DNA from: Adonisia turfae CCMR0081
Lineage (GTDB): Bacteria; Cyanobacteriota; Cyanobacteriia; Phormidesmidales; Phormidesmidaceae
Assembly: GCF_011009555.1 (NCBI RefSeq)
Contig: NZ_QXHD01000004.1
Location: 5,075,822 to 5,139,821, forward strand
Length of the DNA: 64,000 nucleotides
Direction: 5' to 3'
The notes under the pieces: model-generated
Databases searched by the model: none
Told to the model about the DNA's origin: nothing
Seen by the model: the letters and a program-made list of their open reading frames with translations, nothing else
Shown here: piece by piece, positions 9,260-17,597 of the stretch
Position numbering within the stretch: position 1 is the first letter of the stretch
Layout: the number at the start of each line of letters is the position of its first letter
Translations under genes and position numbers: made by a program

Positions 9260-9923
9260 GGTATACCCTCAATGATTGCTGCATCGAGCTGGCTGTGGAG
9301 CCTAAAAGAAGAAAAAAGGCAAGAAATAATGCTGATTGGAGCATAGGCACGAATTAGGAGCCCTCCTTGTGACGTGCATACCTCTAAGTAGTTGGAGATA
9401 CTCATTGATATTTCTTGCCAGAAAACTTGTCAGATAACTTAGAAAATATCAAGATGTTGAGGCCCAGCCCACCCAGTCTTGGGATTTGAGAAGGAGGCCC
9501 GATAGCTCTGCTTCTGGCGTCTCAGGTGTGGGCCCATAACCATATTGCCAATGTGTGAAGGGGAGAAGCGACATCTGCATTTGCCTGCGGTAGATTGGCT
9601 TAAAAACTCATGGCTAAAAACATTAGGCTTAGCTTTAATTACTATATAGCGATTAAACGATTACTGGATCCCTATTTTCAAAACTTTACGCTTTATGGTA
9701 AGTCTTAAATTCTAGAAAAACGGCATGGAATCTTTAGTATTGCTTCGTTTTGCTGAGTTGCAGCTCTAACCTATGGATGAGTCTGCCGTATATCCCTTTG
9801 GGCTGACCGGCTGATGGCTTACAAAATATGATGCCTGTGGCGGCATGGATGCACTATATAATGGTATTTATACCTAGAAAGTTATTAATAGATGTTTGCG
9901 GGAGAGCGGCGGCGGCTGTCCTT
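9260..9923. other. Long non-coding gap upstream of heme oxygenase
   Basis: About 660 bp with no convincing gene. Short frames on either strand lack family resemblance and overlap neighbours. It contains the inverted repeat 9405-9452 described separately and a TATAAT-like hexamer near 9855. The rest shows nothing recognisable. Confidence 0.5.
9405..9452. promoter_or_regulatory. Inverted repeat upstream of heme oxygenase
   Basis: TTGATATTT (9405-9413) and AAATATCAA (9444-9452) are a perfect 9-bp inverted repeat separated by 30 bp, 146-193 bp upstream of the heme oxygenase ATG. It could be a looped operator or a weak hairpin. No binding protein can be assigned. Confidence 0.3.
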
Positions 9924-9960
9924 GCTCTCTCCCATAGCCTCAGTGTCTATGGGAGAGAGC
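9924..9960 (-). terminator. Strong hairpin after the pentapeptide gene
   Basis: GCTCTCTCCCATAG (9924-9937) and its exact complement (9947-9960) form a 14-bp stem with a 9-nt loop. It sits 20 bp past the stop of the pentapeptide gene on the minus strand. There is no T-run, so it may act as a transcript-end stabiliser or a non-canonical terminator. Confidence 0.5.
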
Positions 9961-9980
9961 GTACGTTAAAAAGTCCTTGG

Positions 9981-10694
9981 TTAGCCATGGGGCTGACCAT
10001 CGGGCATGATGGCATGGTAGAGATTTGCCTGATGCAGTATTGCACCCGTTAGGTCAGCCCCTTTTAGATTGGCCTCTTTCAAGTTCACGCCTGTCAAATC
10101 AGCATAGCTAAGATCAGCCCCTTGCAGGTTGGCCTCACTGAGATCGGAGGGAAATCCTCCAGGGCGATAGTCTTTGCCTAATTTAGCGCGACACAGCTTC
10201 GCTTGGGCTAAATTGGCCCCCCGTAAAATGGCACCGCTTAAAAATGCATAGCTTAAATCAGCCCCACTCAAATTAGACTGTCCTAGATCCGTTCTCTGGT
10301 CAGAATTAGAGCGCAAATCGGCATCCAACAGACAAGCATTAGCAAGATTTGCATCGCTGAGATTAGCTCCACAAAGGCTGGCTTTGATAAGATTTGCCTT
10401 TTCTAAGTTGGCCTGCGTTAATAGGGCACTGCTTAAGTCACTTTCTCGTAGCTGTGCCTGCTTTAAATTAGCACTGCGAAGATCGCTACCCCAAAGAATC
10501 GATTCGCTTAAGTTACAATTTTCAAAATTTACACGACAGAAGTGCGTTCGACCTAAGCGAGACTGCCGTAAATCAGATTGACTAAAGTTTGCATCACTTA
10601 AATCAAGCTGAAGTAGCTCTAACTCTAAGAGTGTTAACCCAGAAAAATCACGCTCGCCAGCCTCATAGGCCTTTAGCAGTTCTTTATTATTCAT
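9981..10694 (-). CDS. Pentapeptide-repeat protein
   Basis: A 237-residue protein made almost entirely of A(D/N)LXX pentapeptide repeats from about residue 30 to the end, with clear runs such as ANLKQAQLRESDL and ADLSYADL. Such repeats fold as a right-handed quadrilateral beta-helix. The family is very expanded in cyanobacteria, mostly without known function; some members mimic DNA, others are lumenal. About residues 118-140 deviate from the repeat and may form a loop. There is no signal peptide. It is a single gene, 87 bp after the K+ channel gene on the same strand and followed by a strong hairpin. Specific function unknown. Confidence 0.88.
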   Translation of the reverse strand: MNNKELLKAYEAGERDFSGLTLLELELLQLDLSDANFSQSDLRQSRLGRTHFCRVNFENCNLSESILWGSDLRSANLKQAQLRESDLSSALLTQANLEKANLIKASLCGANLSDANLANACLLDADLRSNSDQRTDLGQSNLSGADLSYAFLSGAILRGANLAQAKLCRAKLGKDYRPGGFPSDLSEANLQGADLSYADLTGVNLKEANLKGADLTGAILHQANLYHAIMPDGQPHG

Positions 10695-10781
10695 TAAACC
10701 TGTAAGGGGACTCTGATAGATTTATATCTATTCTATGCCTTTAAATGAAGATTAGATTGTTTTTGGGGTATCAATTCAGAT

Positions 10782-11858
10782 TTATCGATATTTTCGATGG
10801 ATGGGGCCAAGAATTTGATTAAGTCGCCGCAGTTCATCGGATGAGCCCATGACAATTACCAAATCTCCAGAACAAAGTAAAGTATCACCATTGGGGCCAA
10901 CAATGAGTGAGCTATCCGCACGACGAATTGCCAGGATCAAAGCTCCAGATTTTACTCTTAACTGGGCCTCTTCTAGGGTTCTGCCAATTTGAGGACAGTG
11001 TTTTGGAGAAATCAGAAACTCTTCTATATAAACAGTGCGATCTGCTCCGGTGAGAATACCATCTAAAAAGTCAACCACCTGGGGACGAATAGCCGCAGCC
11101 GCCATTCGTTTGCCTCCTGTAATATAAGGAGAAACCACCACATCTGCGCCACCGCGCTGGAGTTTTTGGACAGCTTCTTCAGTACTGGCCCTAGCAATGG
11201 TGCGAATGCCGGGGGCCAGAGTTTTGGCTGAGAGGACGGCATATAGATTCTCGGCATCGGATGGGAGCGCGGCCACCAAACCATGGGCTCGGTCGATACC
11301 CACATGAAAGAGAACCTGGTCTAGGGTAGCATCCCCTTGAAAGGTGATGAATCCCATCTGCTGAGCGGCTTGTACAGATGCTTCATGGGAATCAACCACA
11401 ATGAAGGGGATAGCCTCGAACGCAAATTCTGTTGCGACTTGCCGACCTGTGCGGCCAAACCCACAGATAATATAATGACCTGCCAAAGATTTCATAAGTT
11501 TACGCCGTTGTCTCAAACGAATACCGGCTTGTAGGTGACCTTGAATTAGAGCCTCTGTAAAACAATTTAAGATATAGGCGATGACAACAACGCCCATTAA
11601 AATTAAGATAATAGTAAATAGTCTACCTCTGGCCCCTAACGGTTGAATTTCTGCAAACCCTACCGTTGCCAGGGTAATGACAGACATATAGGTCGCATCT
11701 AGCCAGGTCCAGCCCTCAATCACCCGGTACCAAAGCACGCCTGATAAGACAACACAGCCTAGTGCGATCGCACCTCCCAATAAATGTCGCCGTGTCCGTT
11801 GATAGGTTTCTTCAATAAATGCATCCGACAGGGATGAGCGGGGTAAACGCGCTGGCAT
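10782..11858 (-). CDS. Two-TM potassium channel with RCK (TrkA-N/TrkA-C) domains
   Basis: A 358-residue ion channel of the MthK/GsuK layout. An N-terminal helix lies at about 27-45, a pore helix and filter at 58-72, and a second helix at about 80-103. An RCK domain with the Rossmann motif GFGRTGRQVATEF follows, and a TrkA-C-like domain occupies about 270-350. The filter reads TVGFAE (residues 65-70) where the canonical sequence is TVGYGD: Tyr is replaced by Phe, which is common, and the second glycine by Ala69, which is not. It probably mediates ligand-gated K+ (or mixed cation) flux across the plasma or thylakoid membrane. It lies upstream of the pentapeptide gene by 87 bp and could share its transcript. 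Confidence 0.88.
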   Translation of the reverse strand: MPARLPRSSLSDAFIEETYQRTRRHLLGGAIALGCVVLSGVLWYRVIEGWTWLDATYMSVITLATVGFAEIQPLGARGRLFTIILILMGVVVIAYILNCFTEALIQGHLQAGIRLRQRRKLMKSLAGHYIICGFGRTGRQVATEFAFEAIPFIVVDSHEASVQAAQQMGFITFQGDATLDQVLFHVGIDRAHGLVAALPSDAENLYAVLSAKTLAPGIRTIARASTEEAVQKLQRGGADVVVSPYITGGKRMAAAAIRPQVVDFLDGILTGADRTVYIEEFLISPKHCPQIGRTLEEAQLRVKSGALILAIRRADSSLIVGPNGDTLLCSGDLVIVMGSSDELRRLNQILGPIHRKYR

Positions 11859-12554
11859 AAAGCTTTTTTTACTTAATTTAACCAGCCTAAACTAAGAGCT
11901 GCAACCCATAAGGTCCTAACAATCCACGCACATTTCTATCATCACGATGCATTTTTTCTATCAAATTTGGGACGACCTTAGCTTGATGAAGATTCTCTCA
12001 TAAATCAAGAGAGAATCTAGTCTATTAACTTGTTGTCTTGAAAAGATGCTCAACAATCAAAAAAAGTTGTTCCACCCCACTATCCCGCACTAAACATTTT
12101 TCAGATCTTTGACAATTTAGGCCCCCAGATTTTGCGAGAGTACCAGGTCAATTCTGTTGAAACATTCAAACTCATTGGCAGTTTGACCATCGTACTGCTG
12201 CTCAAGAGTAAAGAACACTTCGGGAGCAACTGAATACAGTCTGGTTGTGTAAGTGAGTGGTGAGTAGGAATAATCTAGTACGTTGGGTCATACATGGGGC
12301 GGTGGAACGATCCTACCCATAGGCGTCATTAGTTACACGCTGCGCTTAACTAATCACCCAATTCCCCCATCACCCAATTCCCCCATCACTCATCCACAAC
12401 CCAAAGCTGGGGCTCTATTTTTGTGCAATCCCCATTACGGCAACTCCTTAACCCATTGCCCTGTTGATGGTTTTGAACTAAACCACTGATGTTCACGCTC
12501 AACATATAAAATATGCTAGCGAGATACACAAATATCACTTTTCCAGGAGAATAA
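11859..12554. other. Non-coding gap between K+ channel and thrC (divergent promoters)
   Basis: This 696-bp divergent gap should hold promoters for both neighbours. It contains a 10-bp hairpin (AGATTCTCTC at 11990-11999 with GAGAGAATCT at 12009-12018). It also has a 16-bp tandem repeat, ATCACCCAATTCCCCC twice at 12353-12384, with a partial third copy. No convincing gene: a short plus-strand frame at 12283-12489 runs through the tandem repeat. Confidence 0.5.
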
Positions 12555-13952
12555 ATGAAATACCACTCCACCCGTGGTCAAGCCCCCGTTCTTGATTTCG
12601 CCGATGTAGTCCTCACCGGTCTAGCCAGAGACGGTGGTCTATATGTGCCAGAGAGCTATCCACAGTTCTCCGTAGAGCAATGGCGACAACTACGCGGCAA
12701 GCCCTACCAAGTGGTGGCGTACGAAGTAATGAAGCCCTTTGTCGGCGATGCCATCCAGCCAGATGCACTCAAAACGCTGATTGATGAAGCCTATGCAGGC
12801 TTCCACCACAAAGCAATTGCCCCCATCAAGCAACTAGACACCAACCATTTTCTACTGGAACTATTCCACGGCCCAACGCTAGCATTCAAAGACTACGCAC
12901 TACAGTTTCTCGGTAAGCTATTCGACCACCTGTTACAAGAACGAGGCGAACGCGTTACCATCCTTGGTGCAACCTCTGGAGACACTGGCTCCGCTGCCAT
13001 TGAAGCCTGCCGCGACAAAGATACCATTGACATCTTTATTCTCCATCCCCACAATCGCACCTCCGAGATTCAGCGTAAGCAAATGACGACGGTGCTCTCG
13101 ACAAACGTCCATAACATTGCACTAAACGCACCATTTGATGATTGCCAGACAATTGTCAAGGAGCTATTTAACGATTTAGACTTTCGCGACAAATATAAAC
13201 TGTCAGCAGTAAACTCCATCAATTGGGCGCGCATCATGGCGCAGGTCGTCTACTACGTGTATGCCGCACTGAATCTAGGTGCCCCTGAGCGCACCCTATC
13301 CTTTGCCGTACCCACCGGTAACTTTGGCAATGTATTCGCTGCCTATGTCGCAAAGCGTATGGGATTGCCCATTAGTAAACTAGCCATAGGGACCAACAAA
13401 AACGATATTCTGGCCCGCTTCTTCGATTCTGGCAAAATGAGCACCGATGCCGTTTCCCCATCCATCGCACCCAGTATGGATATCCAAATATCCAGCAATT
13501 TTGAGCGGCTACTGTTTCATACCTATGGAAATGACGCAGACCATGTCATGAAAACCATGGCTGAGTTTAAGAAAACCGGCATTTTTAGCGTATCGCCCGA
13601 TGTGCTGACAGAATTGCGCAAAACCTTTGCCGGTAGACGATTTGATGATGACAGTATCGCTCAAATCATTCAGAAAATCTACCACGCCACGGGTGAGCTG
13701 ATTGATCCCCACACGGCCATTGCCTGCGCCCCCGACTTATTGCAGGAGTTACCCAATGATGCCGTCCATGTTTCCCTCGCCTGCGCCCACCCAGCTAAAT
13801 TCCCCGATGCCATTAAGGGGGCCGTAGATGTTTTCCCCCATCTGCCCGACTTCCTCAGTGATTTGTTTGAGCGAGAAGAGCAATTTACGGTGCTAGACAA
13901 TGACCGGGCAACCGTCAAAGCGTTTGTAGAAGAAACGTTGGGAGCAAGATAA
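12555..13952 (+). CDS. thrC: Threonine synthase
   Basis: A 465-residue PLP enzyme that converts O-phosphohomoserine to threonine. The PLP lysine is in LAFKDYALQF near residue 113, and the phosphate-binding segment ATSGDTGSAA is intact. The N-terminus MKYHSTRG matches the class of longer, E. coli/yeast-type threonine synthases rather than the AdoMet-regulated plant type. The ATG at 12555 is preceded by AGGAG 7 nt upstream. It is a single gene. The methionine branch enzymes, which compete for homoserine-derived substrate, lie 14 kb away and are not linked. A hairpin just past the stop could terminate it. Confidence 0.95.
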   Translation: MKYHSTRGQAPVLDFADVVLTGLARDGGLYVPESYPQFSVEQWRQLRGKPYQVVAYEVMKPFVGDAIQPDALKTLIDEAYAGFHHKAIAPIKQLDTNHFLLELFHGPTLAFKDYALQFLGKLFDHLLQERGERVTILGATSGDTGSAAIEACRDKDTIDIFILHPHNRTSEIQRKQMTTVLSTNVHNIALNAPFDDCQTIVKELFNDLDFRDKYKLSAVNSINWARIMAQVVYYVYAALNLGAPERTLSFAVPTGNFGNVFAAYVAKRMGLPISKLAIGTNKNDILARFFDSGKMSTDAVSPSIAPSMDIQISSNFERLLFHTYGNDADHVMKTMAEFKKTGIFSVSPDVLTELRKTFAGRRFDDDSIAQIIQKIYHATGELIDPHTAIACAPDLLQELPNDAVHVSLACAHPAKFPDAIKGAVDVFPHLPDFLSDLFEREEQFTVLDNDRATVKAFVEETLGAR

Positions 13953-13995
13953 GGGGTAACAGTTTAAATCGGGACGTTTTCCAAAAAGAGGAATC

Positions 13996-14016
13996 AGGGG
14001 TTAGAATCTAGCCCCT
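13996..14016 (+). terminator. Possible terminator of thrC
   Basis: AGGGGTTAGA (13996-14005) can pair with TCTAGCCCCT (14007-14016) with one G-U pair, 44 bp past the thrC stop. The following sequence is only moderately T-rich, so this is tentative. Confidence 0.35.
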
Positions 14017-14412
14017 TACTGACTTCTGATACGCAATCAGGATTGATAGCCTTCGGTATCGAAGGGCATCCACAAGGGAATGCTCCTACAGGATTGTCCA
14101 TTTTTAATCGGATTTTGGGTGCGACCTGACAGGTCAGCGTTGGCGCGATCGCACCCAAAATCCCAGCAGGCAAATTCCGCTGTACAGGCCTACTCAAAGC
14201 CGGGCTCGCACCCCGACATCGAGCCGCTAGGATCATCCCATTGCCATGCGGCAAACCAAATACAACCTCTGGAGCCGAGACCCCGAAACCCGATGGCGGC
14301 CCGTCGCTGTAAGCTAGGCACCAACTTGCTCACCTATCCCCCCCTGGAGCATGGCTTTAACCGATAGTTACGCTATCGTTGAGCCTTAGCCGAAGCTTAC
14401 TTAATAAGCTCT
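14017..14412. other. Intergenic region holding a long inverted repeat
   Basis: About 400 bp between thrC and the zinc-ribbon gene. Open frames occur on both strands (for example minus-strand 13994-14254 and plus-strand 14080-14367), but they overlap each other and show no family resemblance. The notable content is the inverted repeat at 14110-14163. The stretch may be a decayed repeat element. Confidence 0.45.
14110..14163. repeat. 15-bp perfect inverted repeat with a nested palindrome
   Basis: GGATTTTGGGTGCGA (14110-14124) and its exact complement (14149-14163) bracket a 24-bp centre. The centre contains CTGAC-AG-GTCAG and, at its right edge, a HIP1 octamer. The nested structure suggests a dispersed palindromic element rather than a simple terminator. 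Confidence 0.5.
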
Positions 14413-14775
14413 ATGGAATACAACGAACAAGAGCACCTTTTAGGATATGTCTCACAGCATTGTACATCCGTAATGACAACAGCTGAATTGGCGGCACTGT
14501 CACACTTCCGCCTTAGGAAAAAAGCCCAACTCTATGGTGGAAAAATAGCCACTACTCTAGAACAAAAAAGTCAAGTAACTGCACCCAACGCTTTAGCATT
14601 GATTGAGCTGGGCGAGCAAGCTTTTTCAGAATTATTGCGCGATCGCATTGTCAGAGAATATCCTACCTTGTTAAATCGATGCCCCAATTGCGCAAAAGTA
14701 CCCCGTACCCCCACAGCCAAGCAATGCCCATGGTGTTTTCATAGTTGGCGTCACCTAGAGCCCTACGGAGGTTAA
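14413..14775 (+). CDS. Small protein with C-terminal zinc ribbon
   Basis: A 120-residue soluble protein of unknown function. The first 85 residues are mostly helical. The C-terminus carries two CX2C pairs (CPNC and CPWC, separated by 14 residues) that should bind one zinc ion. Such ribbons often contact nucleic acid or a protein partner. It ends 2 bp before the TTG/ATG start region of the isochorismatase-fold gene, whose ribosome site lies inside its last codons. The two are therefore probably translationally coupled and may work together. No family name can be given. Confidence 0.65.
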   Translation: MEYNEQEHLLGYVSQHCTSVMTTAELAALSHFRLRKKAQLYGGKIATTLEQKSQVTAPNALALIELGEQAFSELLRDRIVREYPTLLNRCPNCAKVPRTPTAKQCPWCFHSWRHLEPYGG

Positions 14776-14779
14776 GTTG

Positions 14780-15337
14780 ATGCAGATTCCGTCCAATAGC
14801 GTCCTCATTATTATTGATGTGCAAAAGGCTATTGATCATTCCAGTTGGGGACGACGCAATAATCAACAAGCTGAGGCAAATATTGCAAAACTGCTAAGTG
14901 CCTGGCGGGCTACTCAGCGTCCAATTGTTCATGTTCGTCATCTTTCAACTGATCCTAACTCCACCTACCGTCCAGGACAGCAAGGGTGCGATTTTAAAGA
15001 TATTGTGATTCCTAACCGTGGTGAAAAGATTGTTAGCAAACACGTAAATTGTGCCTTTATTGGTACCGATTTAGAACAGTGGCTAAGACAAAATAACTAT
15101 CAGACCCTAATAGTCACAGGGGTCATCACAAACAATTCCGTTGAGGCAACTGTTAGAGTTGCAGGTAACCTTAATTTTGATACCTATGTTGTTTCAGATG
15201 CCACAGCGACGTTTGACAAGCTCGATTTAGAGCAAAATCTGCACCCAGCTGAGCGAGTACACGCCCTTGCCTTAGCCAATATGCATCAAGAGTACGCAAC
15301 AGTAGTCGACACCCCCACCATACTAGATAGCATATAG
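14780..15337 (+). CDS. Isochorismatase-fold cysteine-hydrolase homologue lacking the Cys
   Basis: A 185-residue alpha/beta protein of the isochorismatase/nicotinamidase family. The conserved Asp is in IIIDVQKAID and the catalytic Lys in VSKHVNCAF. The nucleophile position, in the segment GVITNNSVEAT, is Ser120 rather than Cys (TCC codon at 15137). It may therefore be an isochorismatase-like hydrolase that does not use a thiol intermediate, or an inactive homologue. The ATG at 14780 is preferred over the adjacent TTG at 14777 because GGAGG lies about 9 nt upstream. It is coupled to the zinc-ribbon gene. The substrate cannot be predicted. Confidence 0.8.
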   Translation: MQIPSNSVLIIIDVQKAIDHSSWGRRNNQQAEANIAKLLSAWRATQRPIVHVRHLSTDPNSTYRPGQQGCDFKDIVIPNRGEKIVSKHVNCAFIGTDLEQWLRQNNYQTLIVTGVITNNSVEATVRVAGNLNFDTYVVSDATATFDKLDLEQNLHPAERVHALALANMHQEYATVVDTPTILDSI

Positions 15338-15462
15338 TGCTTGTTGTTTGAAATCTTCCATACAATCAATCGCTAAAAGTTTCGTTATAATCAAATAAAT
15401 GTTATTAGCAATAGCTAGTGAGTATTATCGAAAATTAAAATCGATAATATCAGGAGGATGTC

Positions 15463-15894
15463 ATGGCGGGAGCAGCTATCAATGAATCTCAGAAGGGCTT
15501 TTTAGAGCAGATAATGCAAAAGGCTAATTTCCCCGACATCTATGATGCTCGTGACACCACTGTTGTTGTGTTTCGAACCATGCGTGACATGATGACGACT
15601 GAAGCATCTGATCGTATTGAGGCGGCCTTTAGCAATCAAGAGATTGCTAAGCTCTGGCGAGACGACAATCCGATTGTGAGATTGATTAGTCGATTGCGCC
15701 CCCCACTTAAAATTGACTCCGAAATCTTTATGCGTCGCATTACCCAAGAAGGCAGTGTGCCCAAAGATGTTACTCCGCAGGGTGTGACTATCGCTGTTTT
15801 TTCAACCGTAAGAAATGAACTGCCCGCAGACATTGTGCAAGAAATTTCCGGTTACCTCCCAGACGGAGTTAAGGTTTTGTGGGAACAGCTGTAG
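15463..15894 (+). CDS. DUF2267-family protein
   Basis: A 143-residue soluble helical protein resembling DUF2267. It has two similar halves, each with a helix-rich FRTMRDMM or FSTVRNEL segment followed by an acidic helix. Members of this family are common in cyanobacteria and other bacteria, often near stress genes, and their biochemical role is not known. A good ribosome site (AGGAGG) lies 7 nt before the ATG. It is transcribed alone on the plus strand, converging with the sigma factor gene. Confidence in the gene is high; the family assignment is from memory of its motifs. Confidence 0.75.
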   Translation: MAGAAINESQKGFLEQIMQKANFPDIYDARDTTVVVFRTMRDMMTTEASDRIEAAFSNQEIAKLWRDDNPIVRLISRLRPPLKIDSEIFMRRITQEGSVPKDVTPQGVTIAVFSTVRNELPADIVQEISGYLPDGVKVLWEQL

Positions 15895-16006
15895 GCCCCT
15901 AAAATCGGGCCTCGCCGCCTGCCCTTTGTCTTGCACTAGTTCTCTCCTTTTACAAAAGAACAAAACCATGGTTTAACATCTCTGTAGATTTTATCAGAGC
16001 AACCCT

Positions 16007-16807
16007 TTAGCCAGATACTTTTGATGTAGAAACACCTTCTGAATCTGCATGGGAACTGATAATTTGATTGCATATATCAATACACTCATTGCAAATGTAA
16101 GCAGGTATTGCATCTAATGCTGACCCCGCAATCAGTAAATTAACTTCAGTCTGACTCTTGCCACAAAAGGAGCAGCAAAATTTTGTGGGTATCTGAGCAG
16201 CATGATTAGTAGACATTATTTTATTCTCCAGATTTAAAACAGATTGGGGCTGTAGCAGTGATAATTTTTCTTTGAGTTGATGACGTGATTTATGCAACCG
16301 TCCTTTGACAGCACCCACTGAAATATTTAAGTGCTCCGCCACTTCTTTTAAGCTGAGTTGCTCTTCATAGAACAGCAGCGTGGCTAATCGATTTTTTTCA
16401 GATAGTTGATCAACTGCACTCAGAACACTAATACGCAACTCCTCTTGTTCGACAATTTTCTGAGGAGAGGCTGAACTACCAATCAATGGCTCATACATTA
16501 GCTTTTGAACCATGGTTTCAAGGGAAAAACAGATAACTTTATGGCGTTTGAGGTGATTGCGGCAGATGTTTAACACAATGCCGTAAAGCCAGCTCTTAAA
16601 ACGGGTTGGCTCCCGCAGCTTCTCTAGAGACAGATAGGCCTGTAACATGGCCTCTTGCACTAACTCTTGAGCTAAATCATCATTGCCCACTAAACGTTTT
16701 GCCAGACGTTGGGCCATCGGTTGGTAACGCAATACCAACTGACCGAATGCGGCCTTATTTCCCTGCCGTACTAGAAAAATTAATTCCTGATCGTTTTCCT
16801 CAGGCAT
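16007..16807 (-). CDS. ECF sigma factor fused to a ClpX-type C4 zinc finger
   Basis: A 266-residue protein. Residues 1-185 are an ECF sigma-70 factor: region 2 includes DLAQELVQEAMLQAYLSL and the FKSWLYGIVLNICRN stretch. Region 4 contains the helix-turn-helix LKEVAEHLNISVGAVKGRLH. Residues 208-250 match the N-terminal zinc-binding domain of ClpX, with Cys212/Cys215 and Cys239/Cys242 and the ClpX-like context CSFCGKSQTEV and ICNECIDIC. In ClpX this domain dimerises and binds adaptors and substrates, so the fusion may let the sigma factor be sensed or captured by ClpXP or an adaptor; this is inference. A probable internal start at Met198 could release the finger as a free 69-residue protein. 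It is divergent from the small membrane protein at 16953, with no adjacent anti-sigma gene evident. Confidence 0.85.
   Translation of the reverse strand: MPEENDQELIFLVRQGNKAAFGQLVLRYQPMAQRLAKRLVGNDDLAQELVQEAMLQAYLSLEKLREPTRFKSWLYGIVLNICRNHLKRHKVICFSLETMVQKLMYEPLIGSSASPQKIVEQEELRISVLSAVDQLSEKNRLATLLFYEEQLSLKEVAEHLNISVGAVKGRLHKSRHQLKEKLSLLQPQSVLNLENKIMSTNHAAQIPTKFCCSFCGKSQTEVNLLIAGSALDAIPAYICNECIDICNQIISSHADSEGVSTSKVSG
16214..16229 (-). promoter_or_regulatory. Internal ribosome site before the ClpX-like zinc finger
   Basis: On the minus strand GGAGA (complement of 16225-16229) lies 8 nt before an in-frame ATG (16216-16214) encoding Met198 of the sigma fusion. This would start a 69-residue protein containing only the zinc finger. 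Confidence 0.45.
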
Positions 16808-16952
16808 GTCTGTTCTATAACACTAACTGGCTAATAAATAGTGGCAGGGTAGTCCAAAAAGGTTACTTCGCCATGGCCAGTGAGTTGCCAAATCGAATGA
16901 AATATTTAGTTAGGAGGATAAGGCAGTTAGTGGTAAGTTTTTATGGATTTTG

Positions 16953-17471
16953 ATGTGTTTGAATCAAAGCTCTAGTCAGCACGTCGAGAGTAGCAGCCCA
17001 TTTGTTGATAGCCCAATGACTGTTCTGAATCAGCCTAATCCCAAAAGTCATGGACTAAAGCTAGGATGCTTGGGGTGTGCTGGCATGCTTGCAATTATCA
17101 TCGGCCTCGGCAGTCTATGGCTCTTGGCTCCTAACTGGGTCGAAAACCATAACCCGTTCATGCAGCAACATATGATCGATGTGGCCTGGGAATGGGGAAA
17201 TTTTGCGCCTATCCCACCCGAGGCGACGGATTTGCAGATTATGACGTCGGGTAGCTCATTTTCTAGAACCTTTAGGGGCTCATTTTCCGCTGAGCGTTCG
17301 ATTCTAGAAAAGTGGATTCAAGACTCGCCAGGATTGAATTTAGACGAAGGGACCCGATTGGAGTCGGGCAAATTTCGCTATACCATTAGCCCCAACGGTG
17401 GAGCTGGCTTTGGCTCAGTCGATCTTGATCCCCAAGGCAATATGATTTATTTCACGGTCTCATGGAGTTAA
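16953..17471 (+). CDS. Single-pass membrane protein of unknown function
   Basis: About 172 residues. A polar N-terminus of about 40 residues is followed by one transmembrane helix (CLGCAGMLAIIIGLGSLWLL). An extracytoplasmic domain of about 110 residues then contains aromatic and Gly/Ser-rich strands. I do not recognise the family. The start is uncertain: ATG at 16953, TTG at 16950, or ATG at 17016, and none has a strong ribosome site. It is divergent from the sigma-ClpX fusion gene and could be its regulatory partner, since many ECF factors sit beside a membrane protein. However, there is no zinc-binding anti-sigma motif in it. Confidence 0.6.
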   Translation: MCLNQSSSQHVESSSPFVDSPMTVLNQPNPKSHGLKLGCLGCAGMLAIIIGLGSLWLLAPNWVENHNPFMQQHMIDVAWEWGNFAPIPPEATDLQIMTSGSSFSRTFRGSFSAERSILEKWIQDSPGLNLDEGTRLESGKFRYTISPNGGAGFGSVDLDPQGNMIYFTVSWS

Positions 17472-17597
17472 TCGAGGGCTCTAGCATCCAGTGATGGAGA
17501 TGGTGCGCTTTTGTAACAGTCGTCAACCCAGTCTGGGCGATAGGCGATGGCCTGGCCAAGTACCCAGGAGCTGATCCACTTTGCCAAGGTTATCCCA

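Noticed and set aside
9828..10052. Plus-strand 74-codon frame
   Set aside because: It runs across the strong hairpin at 9924-9960 and into the pentapeptide gene in antisense; no ribosome site.
12283..12489. Plus-strand 68-codon frame upstream of thrC
   Set aside because: It is created by the 16-bp tandem repeat at 12353-12384 and has proline-rich low-complexity content.
13994..14254. Minus-strand 86-codon frame after thrC, and an overlapping plus-strand frame 14080-14367
   Set aside because: Both cross the inverted repeat at 14110-14163 and show no protein family; more likely decayed repeat DNA.
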